From Allomyces arbusculus (lineage: Eukaryota > Blastocladiomycota > Blastocladiomycetes > Blastocladiales > Blastocladiaceae): 64,000 nucleotides of DNA. A program made the translations under genes and the position numbers. The stretch spans positions 620,001 through 684,000 of the forward strand of contig JADHYV010000004.1 in NCBI GenBank assembly GCA_027604705.1, written 5' to 3'. Positions 36,071 through 47,819 of this stretch are shown here, piece after piece (the stretch's first letter is position 1; each line of letters starts with the position of its first letter). The notes under the pieces are model-generated. The model worked only from the letters and a program-made list of their open reading frames with translations, was not told where the DNA came from and ran no database searches.

Positions 36071-36984
36071 ATGAGCACCAGCACACCACCCAGCACATCT
36101 GCCGCCAGCAGCACGCCCGCCGCCGATGCCACATCCACGGGCCCGACCGACGAGCAGATTCTCGCCTACGAGACGCGCGTCAAAGACACCGACGCGCTTG
36201 CGCACGAGCTCGTCTCGATCCCGCTGCCGCTTTCCGACCTGCTGCACGAGTACGCCAGCAACGCGCCGTTCCTCGCCAAGATCCACAACCTGACCGGGCA
36301 ATATGCGCTCTTCCGCCGGTGCCGCGGCGACGGCAACTGCTTCTACCGCGCCATCGTCTACGCCTGGTTCGAGCGCGTTCTCCTGCGCCCGGGACGGTAC
36401 CTGAAACGCGCGCGCCAGCAGCTCGACGATGCCAAGCAGCTCTTGCTCACCAACGGGTTCCAGCTGCTCGTGATTGAGGATTTCCTGGACGTGGCCGTCG
36501 ACACGCTCGACGCCCTGGCCACGGGCGCAATCGCCGACCAGGACGCGCTCCTGTCGCGGTTCCAGGCCGACCATATCAGCAATGCCCTCGTCGTGCTCTT
36601 CCGCTTCATCGCGTCGGCCTACCTGCAGGCGCACGCCGACGATTATGCGCCCTTCATTCTCGACTATGCCGACGACATGACCACGTTTTGCAACCAGCAC
36701 GTCGAGGCCATGGGCCGCGAGTCCGACGAAATTCAAATCATTGCGCTCACCAAGCAGCTCAAGGTGAACGTGGCCGTCGCCTACCTCGACGCAAGTAAAT
36801 CCGACCACGCGACCGTGCATAAGTTTGAAGGGGGCGAGTCGGACCCGACCGGCGAGTGGATTCACCTGTACGCTTTTTTCTCTCAACAACGTCGTGTTGT
36901 GTCGCGCAACTGACCAGAGCGCGTTCGATTCTCGCTAGCCTCTACCGACCGGGACACTACGACCTCATCTACCCACGGTCCTGA
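36071..36984 (+). CDS. OTUB1: Otubain-type deubiquitinase (OTUB1/OTUB2 family)
   Basis: OTU-family cysteine protease that removes Lys48-linked ubiquitin. Exons 36071-36867 and 36939-36984 give 280 aa. The catalytic Asp87/Cys90 lie in RRCRGDGNCFYRA, and the catalytic His272 is in the last exon (LLYRPGHYDLIYP), so the 71-nt intron must be removed to make an active enzyme. Reading through the intron would replace the His segment with an unrelated tail. Other family features are a Ser/Thr-rich N-terminus, LVIEDFLDVAVDTL, and QIIALTKQLKVNVAVAYLD. It diverges from ATG4 and converges on RPL23. Confidence 0.95.
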
Positions 36985-37330
36985 TTTCATGGGGTTGATG
37001 GGATGCTATGGAGATTGACGGATCGTGGCCGTTCAGGAAGTTTTTCTCAATGTGGGTCGAACTACAGCAAACGATTTTGATTATCCGAGTCGACAGATGA
37101 GCGAGTGCGATTTGACGGGGGCTGGCGATCTTGTACGAATTTTTCGCCCGTCTTTTCTTCGAAGCGCTGTTCCTTGCGGCTTTCTGCCCAAAAGACACGA
37201 ACGCCTGCAAAAAGGCGACGGACGAGCTGACGATCCTGGCACGACCACAACATGCATCTCAAAGCACGCCCAAAAAGTGACCGATTCAATCGTTTATTCG
37301 CCGAATGAACCGACCTTGCAGAGAAGCGGT
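36985..37330. other. Convergent 3' spacer
   Basis: 346 bp between otubain and RPL23 stops. No gene is seen; both 3' UTRs must lie here. Confidence 0.55.
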
Positions 37331-38538
37331 TTAGACGACCGTGCCCGACGACGAGGCAATCTTGGGCCACAGGTCAGCGCACTCCTTGGCGACGGGGCCC
37401 GTGATGGCCGAACCCTTCATCTCACCCTTGGGGTTGACAATGACACCGGCGTTGTCTGCGGAAATGTCTCATCGTGAGCCAAAGTGCAATTTGAATCTAG
37501 GAAACAACAGTGGAAGCGTACCCTCGAAGTAGAGGAAGACACCATCCCGACGGCGCCACGGCTTGCGCTGGCGGACAACAACGGCGGGCATGACCTTCTT
37601 ACGGAGGTCCGGCTTACCCTTCTTGACCGTGGCCAGGACCATGTCGCCGGGACCGGCCTTGGGCAGACGGTTCAGGCGCGCGTGCGTGCCAACGACCGAG
37701 ATGACGTACAGGTTCTTGGCACCCGAGTTGTCGGCGCAGTTCATGACCGCACCGACGGGCAGACCAAGGGCCATGCGGAACTTCGTGCCGGAAACTGGTC
37801 AAAGCGTCAAGACAAACGGGTCAGATTCGGCCGCGAAGGATCGGACGAGCGAATAGGCGCTATGGCCAGGATGCCGCGGTTGGGCACGCAGTGGGGAAAT
37901 CGCGATATTCACCTCGAACTAAACAATTTGAAAGAGAACAGTCAGCCAAAGCTCATTTACCAAAATCAAACCACTTGCGGCATCCAACTGAATGCACGGC
38001 AATTCGAGGCAAATCAGCAGCAGCAGCGGCGGCGGACGCATGGTGACGACGTCAAACGGCGAGACGACGGCAAACGAGGCAACCGCTCGAGGTTTATCCA
38101 CAATGTCGGGACCACCACGGCGATTCAGCCAAGCACCACGACAGCGACGAAACCGACCGAAAAACGGACGAACGTGCGTTGCGCCATGGTGACCTTGTGG
38201 ACCAGCGCAACTAATGGGTTTGCGTGGTGCGATGGGTTGATTCGCAACGGATGGACCGGCGTGGTCAACCGTCACAACTCCGTCAGAACCACTTCGTTTC
38301 GGGCCGTTGTCGGTGCAAATGCAGTTGTCGTTGTTCGTGATCCGCCTTCGAGCAGATTTTCGTCGCTGGTGCCGGTCGGCCGCGGTGCCGTCCTTGTTGT
38401 CGTCGCCGTTGCCAAGTTCGCCGTTTGCCAAAATGCCGTGCTGCCACTGCTGGTGCCGTCGATGCGCGCGCAGTCGGTCGGACGCGCGCGGGGCGGTTGT
38501 TTGCGAGGAAATGGTGTCGGACCCTTTTCGCCGGCCAT
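37331..38538 (-). CDS. RPL23: 60S ribosomal protein L23 (uL14)
   Basis: Large-subunit ribosomal protein at the subunit interface. Minus-strand exons 38538-38523, 37794-37522 and 37455-37331 give 137 aa, the same length as yeast L23. The first exon is 16 nt (MAGEK) and is followed by a 728-nt intron, far longer than other introns here; long first introns are common in fungal ribosomal protein genes. Conserved blocks are [73 protein letters not shown] and [20 protein letters not shown]. The start sits in aacATGG. The small first exon is a prediction from phase and family N-terminus; the rest is certain. The long intron holds no recognisable gene or small nucleolar RNA that I can support. Confidence 0.94.
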
Positions 38539-38798
38539 GTTGAAGTTATAGCGAGGGGAGGAGGAGCAAGAGAAACGGAACAGAACCAAAGCAGAACCGA
38601 CTTGGCGGCACTGTGCGGTGGGGTGCGGTGGATCGATCACGTGCCCACTTGACCGACTTGAACTTGATCAACTTGGAGCACCGCCGGCAGGAGCTTGCCG
38701 ACGAGCTGAACAATCCACTGCTTCAACATCAGTCGAGCACGTCGAGCCCGTTTCTTGGCCGCAACAACTCGCTGCAAGTGATCGAGCCATCAGCGACC

Positions 38799-39981
38799 AT
38801 GTCGTTCCGCTCCCTAATCCGCCCGGCCGCCGCTGCTCTGCGCCCGACCGCGGTCTCCCCCGTTGCGGGTCCGAATCAACAATTTCCAACGATCAACCCC
38901 TCTGCAATATCAATGTTGATCACGTCCAATGTCGCCAACTTGCAGGGACTCTGCGCACCTACGCCACGGCTGCGGCCGCGACCTCGGCACCGACGACGAC
39001 GCTATCGCCTGCACAGACGGCCTTCTTGGAGCGCAACAAGCTGTCGTTCTCCTCGCCCGATACGCTGCTGCAGGCGCTCACGCACAAGACTTACACGCAC
39101 GGCAAGACGGCCTACTCGGAGCGGTTGGAATTCCTTGGTAGGATTCTCTCTCGGCCTGGACGGTGCTCGCAAAACAGGTCGCTGATCGGAACGGCTTCCC
39201 CCATAGGTGAGAAGGCTCTCGACATGTTCGTGAGCAAACATGTCATGGACAAGCAGTCGGACCTGTCGGCCGACGCATTCCGTGCCGCTGTCACCGCCTA
39301 CACGTCCCCCGTGGTCCTTACGCAGGTCGGCCGCTCACTGGGCGTGCACGAGGCGATGCGTTGGAACACCAACGTACGATGCGATGCGATACGATCACAG
39401 GTGGTCGTTTGCAATGTGGCCATGCCGTCTCTGACACTCGACTCTGTTTCGCGAACCCAGATTGGTAAGGGCGCCGAGAACGGCATCGTCGCCAAGATCA
39501 CTAAGGCGCTGATCGGCGCCATCTACCACGACAAGGGTGCGGCCGCAGCGCAAAAGTTCATTCGCAGCAAGCTCATTGAGCCGACGCCCGTGAACGTCGA
39601 GGCGCTCGCCAGCGTTATCGAACCGAAGCGCACGCTCCTCGCCCTGCTGGCACGCCGCCAGCTCGAAGCGCCCGTGACCAAGGTCCTGCCTGCCGTTGGG
39701 CGGCACGCGAACGCGCAGGTCACGGTCGTAGGGCTCTACTTGGGCACGCGCAAGTTGGGTCAGGGCGCAGGACCGACCGTTGAGGTGGCCGAGATTCGGG
39801 TACGTTTTCCATTGTCGTTGATCCCGTCATGCGCGCCCGCTCTGACCACGACCACTTGTTTCCGCAGGCGGCTCGTGATGCGCTGGCCAAGTTCTTTGCC
39901 GCGGATCTGGCCAAACCGGTGCAGCCGAGCGAGGTTGCGAAGCTGGCATCCGAGGAAGATTTGTCGTTTGTCGAGGCGTGA
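38799..39981 (+). CDS. MRPL44: Mitochondrial large-subunit ribosomal protein mL44
   Basis: Mitoribosome component made of an RNase III-like domain and a double-stranded RNA-binding domain. Exons 38799-38868, 38946-39137, 39207-39373, 39461-39799 and 39868-39981 give 293 aa. The N-terminus (MSFRSLIRPAAAALRP...) is Arg/Ala-rich like a mitochondrial presequence. The RNase III-like part shows LLQALTHKTYTHGKTAYSER, LEFLGEKALDMFVSKHV and KALIGAIYHDKG. The catalytic acidic set of true RNase III looks incomplete, as is known for mL44. The dsRBD covers VTKVLPAVGRHANAQV through AARDALAKFF. It diverges from RPL23 over a 260-bp spacer, so a cytosolic and a mitochondrial ribosomal protein gene share one promoter region. 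Confidence 0.92.
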
Positions 39982-40100
39982 TTGCCGTTTTGTGTGTTCT
40001 GTCGTTATTTTTGCTGTCCAGTCCCAAACAAGCACATTAGCCTAGTCTTTGCCCTTCTCCTCCACCCATTTATCTGCAATCAACGCTTGAATTATGTCCT

Positions 40101-40988
40101 CTACCAGTCCAACAAGCGACTCCACCACGACCCGCCCCCACCGCTCTGCTGCGGTTGCAAAAACGCCGGTGCCACTTGGTACGCCGGCATCTCCTCGACC
40201 TCCATCTCCGCGTGCGCCGGCGCCTGTGCCGGTCCTCCAAACAGCAGCGCCAGCGCGCTCCCGCCGCGCGGCAACGGCGCGTCCTTGAACAGCGCCGTGG
40301 GCGACGCGGCCGTCGCCGTCTCGACGACCACGGGCGTGCCAAGTGCACTCGCTGCTGTCGTCGGCCGTTCCACGTCCAGCATCACGCCCACAGGCACGCC
40401 GTCGAGAACAAACGTCGGTACGGCGCGCGCAGCGGCAGCCGCGTCGCTGGACGTCACAAACGTCACGATCAAGGTGGTCCCGGCGTCGGTCGTCGGCTCG
40501 ATCGCGATCACGCGGCCGTACTGCATGAGGATCGCGCTTACGCGGTCGATTGCGAGCGGCACCGGCGCGAACACGGTCAGCCGCGTGGTCGTGGACGGGA
40601 GCGCAAGCGATGGCATGGGGAGGGCGGCTGTAGGGGTCGCCGAGGCGGGTGACGGTGCTGGATCGAGACCGGGGACGTAGCGGCGCGTTGGAACGGATGT
40701 GGAAATGGGGTTGGGACGTGGAGGATTCTGGGCAGCAGCACGTTTTGGTCAGCGCGCCATCCGTCATCGTCATTGTTCGCCCGCCCACTTGACTTGCGCT
40801 GGTCGATCATTCCGTACCGAGCGCGTATGATAGGTAGAAGAGCTCGGGAACAGGTGCTGGATCCCTGGTGACGCGCCGGGAGCGTAGGCTTCGCGAAGTG
40901 TGGTGGCGGGCGGGAGGTCGAGGCCAAACGCATCGTCGGCCGACGAGTCGATGCCAGAGCCGGCGGTCCAGCCTCGGTAGACGCTCAT
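40101..40988 (-). CDS. NUP53: Nucleoporin NUP53/NUP35
   Basis: Nuclear pore linker protein that binds Nic96/Nup155 partners and the membrane. Minus-strand exons 40988-40818 and 40727-40101 give 265 aa. A short disordered N-terminus leads to NPPRPNPISTSVPTRRYVPG, then the atypical RRM (MPPN) domain from about residue 103 (RLTVFAPVPLAIDRVSAILM ... VPVGVMLDVERP). The protein ends in SGGGGSWWSRLLDW, a Trp/Leu-rich amphipathic segment matching the membrane-binding C-terminus of Nup53 proteins. The start at 40988 gives phase-0 splicing. Its promoter spacer is shared with RPC19. Confidence 0.86.
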
Positions 40989-41307
40989 GCTTGCAGTTGC
41001 GGGCGATCTGGTTGGGCTGACGGTTGTCGCCTAGGCGGTTGCTTCAGCGTGAGGTCGACGGCCGACGCAGTCGTTGTGGGCGACCGAAGCATCTCGTCTC
41101 GTTCTGTCGCCGAAGTCGACGAGATGAAGTGCGTGAAGCGAAGACGTGACCGCGTCCGGCCTGACAACCAAGCACGTGACAGAGACTGACCTCCGCGCAG
41201 TCACCACTCCCGATCACAGCACCAAGCCGATTGCACGACCACGAGCGCGACGGCATCACGACCACGACGAACCAAATCGCAGCTCGCTGCAGTCACCAGC
41301 AACCACC
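40989..41307. other. Divergent promoter spacer
   Basis: 319 bp between NUP53 and RPC19 start codons. No specific element is recognised. Confidence 0.55.
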
Positions 41308-41819
41308 ATGTCGGCCATGGATCAGGACACTCAAGAGAACCGGATCTCGCTGGTGGGTGCTCCCCGACCCATGTGCCTTCAACCAATCTGGGCAACCGAA
41401 TCTCAAGCCCAACGCGTCGCAATTTTAGATTCCGATTGACGGCGAGCACGCTGACGACAACACCTGCTGCACGTTCGCCATCGAGAACGAGGACCATACG
41501 ATGGGCGGCATCCTGCGCTACATCATTGGCAAGAAGTGCGTGCAGCCCGACCCATTCAACGATGATATTCCGTCGGCGTTACTGACCGCGCACGTCGGTA
41601 TCGAATAGCCCGGACGTCCTGTTCTGCGGGTACAACCTGCCGCACCCGGCCGAGGACGTGATGCACTTCCGCATCCAAACCAACGGCAAGATCACTGCCG
41701 CCGACGCCTTCCGCAAAGGGCTCGATGACATTGTGGAAATGGCCGAGCACATGAGCGCCGAGTTTTCCAAGCAGGCGCACGGAACAAACTTCCAGTATGT
41801 CCCATCGCACGACTTGTGA
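41308..41819 (+). CDS. RPC19: RNA polymerase I and III subunit AC19
   Basis: Alpha-like subunit that pairs with AC40 to nucleate assembly of Pol I and Pol III in the nucleus. Exons 41308-41352, 41429-41535 and 41609-41819 give 120 aa, compact against 133-142 in human and yeast. The family core is plain: CTFAIENEDHTMGGILRYII, then PDVLFCGYNLPHPAED, FRIQTNGKITAADAF and a final helix EMAEHMSAEFSKQ. The first exon is 45 nt (MSAMDQDTQENRISL). Two introns of about 75 nt restore the frame exactly. Confidence 0.95.
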
Positions 41820-43050
41820 TGGCTCGAGAATTGGCGTTGTTTGATTCCTTGCGTCTGCTGTTCTCGTTGCTTGCTTTCCCTGGGCCAGTGTCTTTCTTTC
41901 GGTCGGGTTGGTGCGCGAGTGCTTCACCTCGCGTCATGTACATTTTGAAAACATCCATTCCCCCCGATTTACGCTCATGGTGGGTCATCAAGGATATGAA
42001 AGCAGAGAAGATCCAATGGCACCCAAGTGTCGCGCGGCAATCTGAACGTGCCGCTGGCCGTTGAGCACTACTAGACCATGTCAAATAACATTTAGGTGCT
42101 CGCATCTTTATGCACCTGCAGGTTTTGTAACGGGACTGTTGGCGGGAGTCCAAATACAGCTGTCAACTCTGGCTAACGCGAAGTCCCCAAAGTGCAATGG
42201 CAGCGCGGATGACCTGTCTTGAATTGATCCGCTGCCCATTCGAACTCATTTTGGTGCTCGAAATGAAAAGGTCCAAGTCAGGTCAGACCAAGAGGAACCT
42301 GCAAAAACGTGATTCCTGACGGCTGGTTTCTGCGATTCACCTCAGCCATCCACGCTGGAGGTGCCCTAAGGTCCCTAATTTGCATTCCATTCATCGTCAC
42401 CTACGGTATTGCAGGATAAAAAGAATGTTGATGGCTTTGGAGAGCACAGGAAGATGTGGTAAAGCACTCATAATGGCGGCGTTTCTCGTTGCTCCTGATC
42501 AACGGGCGGGCTGGTGAATAGTCTCCATCACGCACAGTTTGCGAAGATTGAAGATTGTTTGAGCGATCCGCTGCTCACCTTGGGCAAGCGACAGAGCGCT
42601 GCTGCTGTTGGGAGTACTCAGAGTCAGGACATTGATCAGGATCTGATCACTGCTCAAAGGCAAGGGCCCACTCCCGTCACCAGATTCAAATACACACCAC
42701 TTCGTACCAGCTCACCGCCAAGATGCTGCGATTTGCACGCCATGATTGTCGACGCCTTCTTTCAGAACATCCGTTTGTTGGGAGGGCGTGCAAGTAACAG
42801 AGGCAAGATGCCGTTCTGTTCTGTAAAATGCTGGAGAAAAGGGTTCATCGTATTGCATGCAGAGAACAGAATGAAAACCAAACGGAAGTTTCGAGATCAC
42901 AATCAAAAACGGGAGATTGTGCGAGCGACGACAAAAACATGACAAACTTTGCGTGGGGTTGAGACAAAAGTGACGAGACACACCCAATCGCAAAAGCAAC
43001 CACGCGTCAACAGCACGCGTACGAGACCCACCGCGACCCACGTCAATGCT
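41820..43050. other. Convergent spacer, 1.2 kb, no gene seen
   Basis: Long and less GC-rich than its surroundings. An open frame at 42514-42942 has a non-ATG start and no family features. No tRNA-like internal boxes or terminal repeats were noticed. Confidence 0.5.
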
Positions 43051-46000
43051 CTACTCGGCGGCGTCGTCCATGTTGTTGCACACCCACTCCTGGTCGACCT
43101 CGTCGCCCTCGAGCTCGACGGGAGCCAGGGGCGCCTCCGTTTCCTCGTCCTCGTCGAGCACGATCCGCTTGGTCGCCTCGGCGGTCGGGTCGAGCACCGT
43201 CAAGGAAATTTTTGGTGGTGACACGGTCATGTTCACGCGCACCGCGACCGTCACGGCATCAAACATCTTGAGCGTCTGCTTCTCGCCCGAGCCTTTCCAA
43301 ATGACCGTGGTCGTTGGGCCGGCATTCGCATCGTCCACCTGGTCAAAGCTCGACACGGGCATCTTGTCGTAGTAGGCGCGCTCCTCGACGCCCAGACTTG
43401 GCACGAGCAGTTCCATGGACCGATCCTGAATGCCAATGATGCGAGCACGCGCTACATGCGCGTCGATCCCCGTCGCCTCGCGCCGGGCCTCGATCAGGTA
43501 CTGCAGGTACTGGCACAGGTAGAGTCGCGACGACGCGTCTTGCGCCTCGCGCGAACGCAGCTTGCGCAAGTTGCACTGCGCGGCAATGTCTGCAACCGTC
43601 TGCGTCGCAACGTGCGCGCCCACAAACTCAGCAACTGCGGCTTCCTTTTGCTCAGCGTCGTCGGCGCCGGCCAGGTCGTCGATGTGCAGCGCGGCCATGA
43701 GCAGCCGATGCACAATTACGTCAGCGTACCGGCGAATCGGCGACGTGAAGTGCGTGTACCGCGGCACCGCGAGCGCATAGTGCTCCCACTGCTTCTCGCT
43801 CTTCGTCGCGCCCGTGCACAGGTAGACGGCACGTTTCATGGGCCGCACGCACAGGTGCTTGAGCAGCCGCGCGACGACCGGGTCGGTGATGCGGTCAAAC
43901 GACTGCTGCAGCGCACCCGACGACGTCACGTCAATCTGGTACCCCATGGCCAATGCCTTAGCCGCAAGCTTCTTCATCATGTCGTCGCCCGGCGGCGCGT
44001 GCCGACGCAGCAGCGCCAGGTCCGGGAACGTGTCGGAGATCTTGGTCGCAACCGACTGGTTGGCGAGCAGCATGAATTCCTCGATCAGCTGGTTACTCTC
44101 GCGGATCGGGTAGGGCTTGCACCCAATCGGCATGCCCGTCGTCTTGTCGAGCACGAACGCCAGCTTGATGTTGTTCATGGTCAGCGCGCCGTTGGCGAAC
44201 CGGTTGCCGCGCAGCGTGCGCGACAGCTTGTAAAGGTGCAGGATCGCGGCCTTGACGTCCTCCGGGTCCGCGTCCTCGGCAAAGTTGACGTGCGGGTTGA
44301 AGTCGCGCCCCTCGATAATGTCCTGCGCGTCCTCGTACGCGAGCTTGGCGCGCGACCGGATCACCGACTTGCCGAACCGCGTGTCGGCAATCGAACCGTC
44401 GGCGCGGAGCTGCCAAATGACCGAAAAGGCCAGGCTATAATTGGCGGTGGTGAAACGTGAGCACCATGAATACAGAGGAAAAGTAGCCAGTCCGCCGAAG
44501 TAAAACCGTACCGCTCGACCATCGGGTTCAATGAACACAAATCCTGGCAGAGCACATTCGGGAGCATCGGTATCGCGCGCTCGACGAGGTACACGGTCGT
44601 GCACGTATCGGCCGCGCGCTCGTCGAGCGCGGTCCCTGGCAGCACGAAATGGCTCACGTCGGCAATGTGCACGCCCACCTCAAATAGACCATCGTCGAGC
44701 ACCTTCACGTGCACGGCATCGTCCAAGTCCTTGGCCGTTCTCGGATCAATGGTGAAGATGCACTCGCCCGTCAAGTCGAGGCGCTTGGCGCGCTCCTCGT
44801 CCGAAACACTCCACGGGGTCGACGGCAGACTCGCGATGACCTCGTCCGAGAAGGGCGTCGTGTTCACGTCGGCCGCTGCGAGCAGCGCCTCAGACTCGGT
44901 CGCCATTTCGCCGACGGGCCCAAGCGTGCGCTCAATGTGGCCCGTCGGGTTGCGCGCAGTCGCCGGCCAGTCGTCCATGGTCGCCGTGAACAGAACGTGC
45001 TTGAACTCGTCGGGCCGCTGCAGGTACTCGGTCGGTGCGCTGGTCACGGGCACGCGCAGGATCGGCACGCGAGCGTCGAGCGGGCGGAACCACAGAAACT
45101 GGTAGTGACTTGGGACCGACTGCGACTTGGTCTTGTCCTGCTTGCTGTTGCCGTTGCCGTTGCCGCTACTGTTGTTGCCGGCGCTAGGGTAGGACACGAG
45201 CAGGTGACCCGTGAGCTGGTGGCACGACCGGCGCTGGACCACGGCCACGACGCGGCCACACCGGCGCAGCTCGGCCGTCGGCCCGTCGATCGGGTCCGGG
45301 CTTGTGTGGTCGGGCGACGTAGCAGCGGACGCGGCGGCCGACGCGGCCGCCGATGCGGCAAGCTTGCGTTCGTACGCCACATCCACGACCCCACCATCCG
45401 GGTTCTCGGCGGCCGCGCGCGACCGGTATTGCGCCTGCAGTGCGTCCATGCGCTTATTCTTACTAGCCATGATCTCGGTCGCGTCGACGATCTCAATGAT
45501 GACAGTGTCGCCTTCCAGTGCGCGGTTGCGTGCTTCGTCGCCATAGACAAACACGTCCTCGTCGTCGCCGTCGTCACCCGTGCCGTCAATGATAACGTAG
45601 GCATCAGACCGCATGCGTTTGTTGATGCGCAATGTGCCACGGAGATACTTGCCCGAGGCGAGCCCTTCTTCGAGGGCCGCGCCCGTGATCCACTCGGGGT
45701 AGAAGAGCTTGGGCGCTGACTCGACGGGGATCGTGCGACGCGGTTTGCGCTCGCTGGGCTCGCGCTGCTGTTGCTGTTGTTGCAGTGGTAGTTGCTGCTG
45801 CAGGTGCTTCTGCTTGTGCTTTGGCTGCTGCTGCAGGTGCGGCGCGGGTTGCACTGGGCGTGCCGACTCCAAAGCGGCCGCGTGCAGCTTGACTGCCTCG
45901 AGTTTCGCGACCAGCTCGGCCTCAGTCAGGTCCTCGATCGAGCTGAACGAAACGATCGTCGGTGGCACCGCCGCGGGCGCCACGGCCAAGACATTGCCGT

Positions 46001-46802
46001 GTACTGAAGCCGTTGACGCCGTCGAGCCGCGGCGCGCCGTCCCCTTGGCGGGCCCGGCGGCGGCATCAGCCTTGGCCGCATTGTTCGCGGCAGCGACTTC
46101 GGGCGCGCGCTTTGGCTCGGGCGCGACCGGCACGTACGCCGCGTACTGGTACGTTGTCGCGTAGTGCGCGTAGTCGAGGTAGGGCGGTAGGCCAAGCTGC
46201 AGCGGGACCGCCTTGAATTGGTCGAGGTCGCGGCGCAGGACCTGACCGGTCGCAGGCTGGTGGTAGTACGACGGGATCTGCGCGTTCGTGGTCGCGGCGA
46301 GCGACGCCGCGTTTGGGGCCTCGCGCCGCCAGGATTTGGCCTGCGCGGCATTGCCCGTGGTCGCGGGGGCCGGGCCCTTCATTGTCACGTTGTTGGCATT
46401 ACCGACGTTGCCGTAGCGCGGATAGCCGCCCGAGTACTGCGGTCCGGCACCCGACGACGGACCGGGGCCAGAGTACGCGCGTGACGGCGCACGGTGGCCG
46501 GAGCGCGGCTGGTGTGGGTGCGGCTGGCGGTAGTACGGCTGTTCGTGGTGCTGCTGATGAGGCTGCAGGTACTGGTGCTGCTCGCTCGCGTGCTGCTGTT
46601 GTTGATTGGGTTGCTGCTGGTGCTCTTGGTGCCGGCGCGCGCCGCGGTGGTGATGGTTCGGGTGCGCTGGGCCGTGGTGAACGTGGAGCACATGCGCGCC
46701 GGGATGCGGTGCGGCGACGAGCTCGGGCGGAGGCGGCACGTTCGAGTAGGCGCCCGGACGGCCACCACCACGGCGTGGATTGTTGGAGCGGCTTTGAGCC
46801 AT
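43051..46802 (-). CDS. SSD1: SSD1/DIS3L2-family RNB-domain protein
   Basis: RNA-binding protein of the RNase II family; Ssd1 binds wall-gene mRNAs and DIS3L2 is an active 3'-5' exonuclease. Minus-strand exons 46802-44512 and 44434-43051 give 1224 aa. The N-terminal ~370 residues are His/Gln/Pro-rich and disordered. Cold-shock domains follow, with GTLRINKRMRSDAYVIIDG and RNRALEGDTVIIEIV, which resemble Ssd1 more than DIS3L2. The RNB domain carries FTIDPRTAKDLDDAVHV, so Asp686, Asp692, Asp694 and Asp695 of the active-site cluster are all present. It continues through LAFSVIWQL, HFTSPIRRYADVIVHRLL and an S1-like end with an acidic tail. Yeast Ssd1 is reported to lack nuclease activity; this one may be active (inference). 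Confidence 0.94.
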
Positions 46803-47819
46803 GGTCAGGAACAGGCAGACTTGGATTTGATCGACAGGAGAGCGTGAGGAGCCGGATTGGGCCGCCAACGGGCGAGGGCGGCGAGAGTACTTAGCGGGCC
46901 CGCCAGCCGGTCGGTCGAGTCGCAGCGGGCTGGGTTGCGTCGGCCGGCGCGTCAGGGCGTCGTCACTGCAGGCGGCAGTCGTGACGATCGTCGTCGGCCG
47001 TCGTCGTGCTCAAGCCTGGCCGGGACGTTGGTTTGGTTGAGTCGGCGACGCGTGCGATTTCCCGGCGGCCGCGGCCGATGCGTGTGGCAGCTGGAGCACG
47101 TGAATTGATGTGGTGCGGCTGCTGACGTCCGCCCTTTGTCCGACTCTTGTCGCGCCAACGTCTGGAGGCCACGATACCTCGGCAGACACCAGTGAACTGA
47201 GCACCAAAGCGGTCGGCTCTCGCCATCTGACACAGGCGAGGATGCAACATCAGAGCGCGACCAGTGCGATCTGGAGAATGTCAACGACGACTCTCGCAGT
47301 GGACAGCACCAGGCGATGTTGCTGACGTCGATGCACTTGTAGCGGCACAGTGAAGAGCGCTCGCCCGCCGCCGTCGTATTGCAGCTCACCGGTGGAGATC
47401 TCTGCCGTGGAGCGGCTCACCCGCATCGTTCAGTCACGAGCGCTTGGCGGCCGGTGGAGCAAGACATTCATGCCAGCAGAGGTGTGGTCCGTGGATCAAT
47501 TTGACCAAGGGCAACATGAGAGCAGGCCGATGAAGTTGGCACGTGGCCGCGTCGATCCTTGACCTGGCGTCACCGAACCACACACGCCCCGTCCCCGAGG
47601 CCAAGTCATAGTCCTGGCTTTCCGTTGTCCCCGCGTTGTCCCTGCCCGCGTGTCGCGCTCCTCTCCTCAAGCAGCAGCGCCAAAGATCTGTCGGCCCCCA
47701 CCTCCTCAAGCAACACAACAACTTGCCGCACTCTGCGCTAAACCGCCCCTGAACCGACCCCTGCGCGCGCGCGAGGCTCCGCGGCCGCAGCTGCGCCGCC
47801 CTCCCCCTTCACCACCACC
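46803..47819. other. Divergent promoter spacer, 1.0 kb
   Basis: Between SSD1 and VPS13 start codons. Only short frames are present. It must hold both promoters; no element is recognised. Confidence 0.55.

Noticed and set aside
42514-42942. 142-codon open frame in the RPC19-SSD1 spacer
   Set aside because: The start is GTG, with no ATG near the beginning, no recognisable domain and no splice partners.
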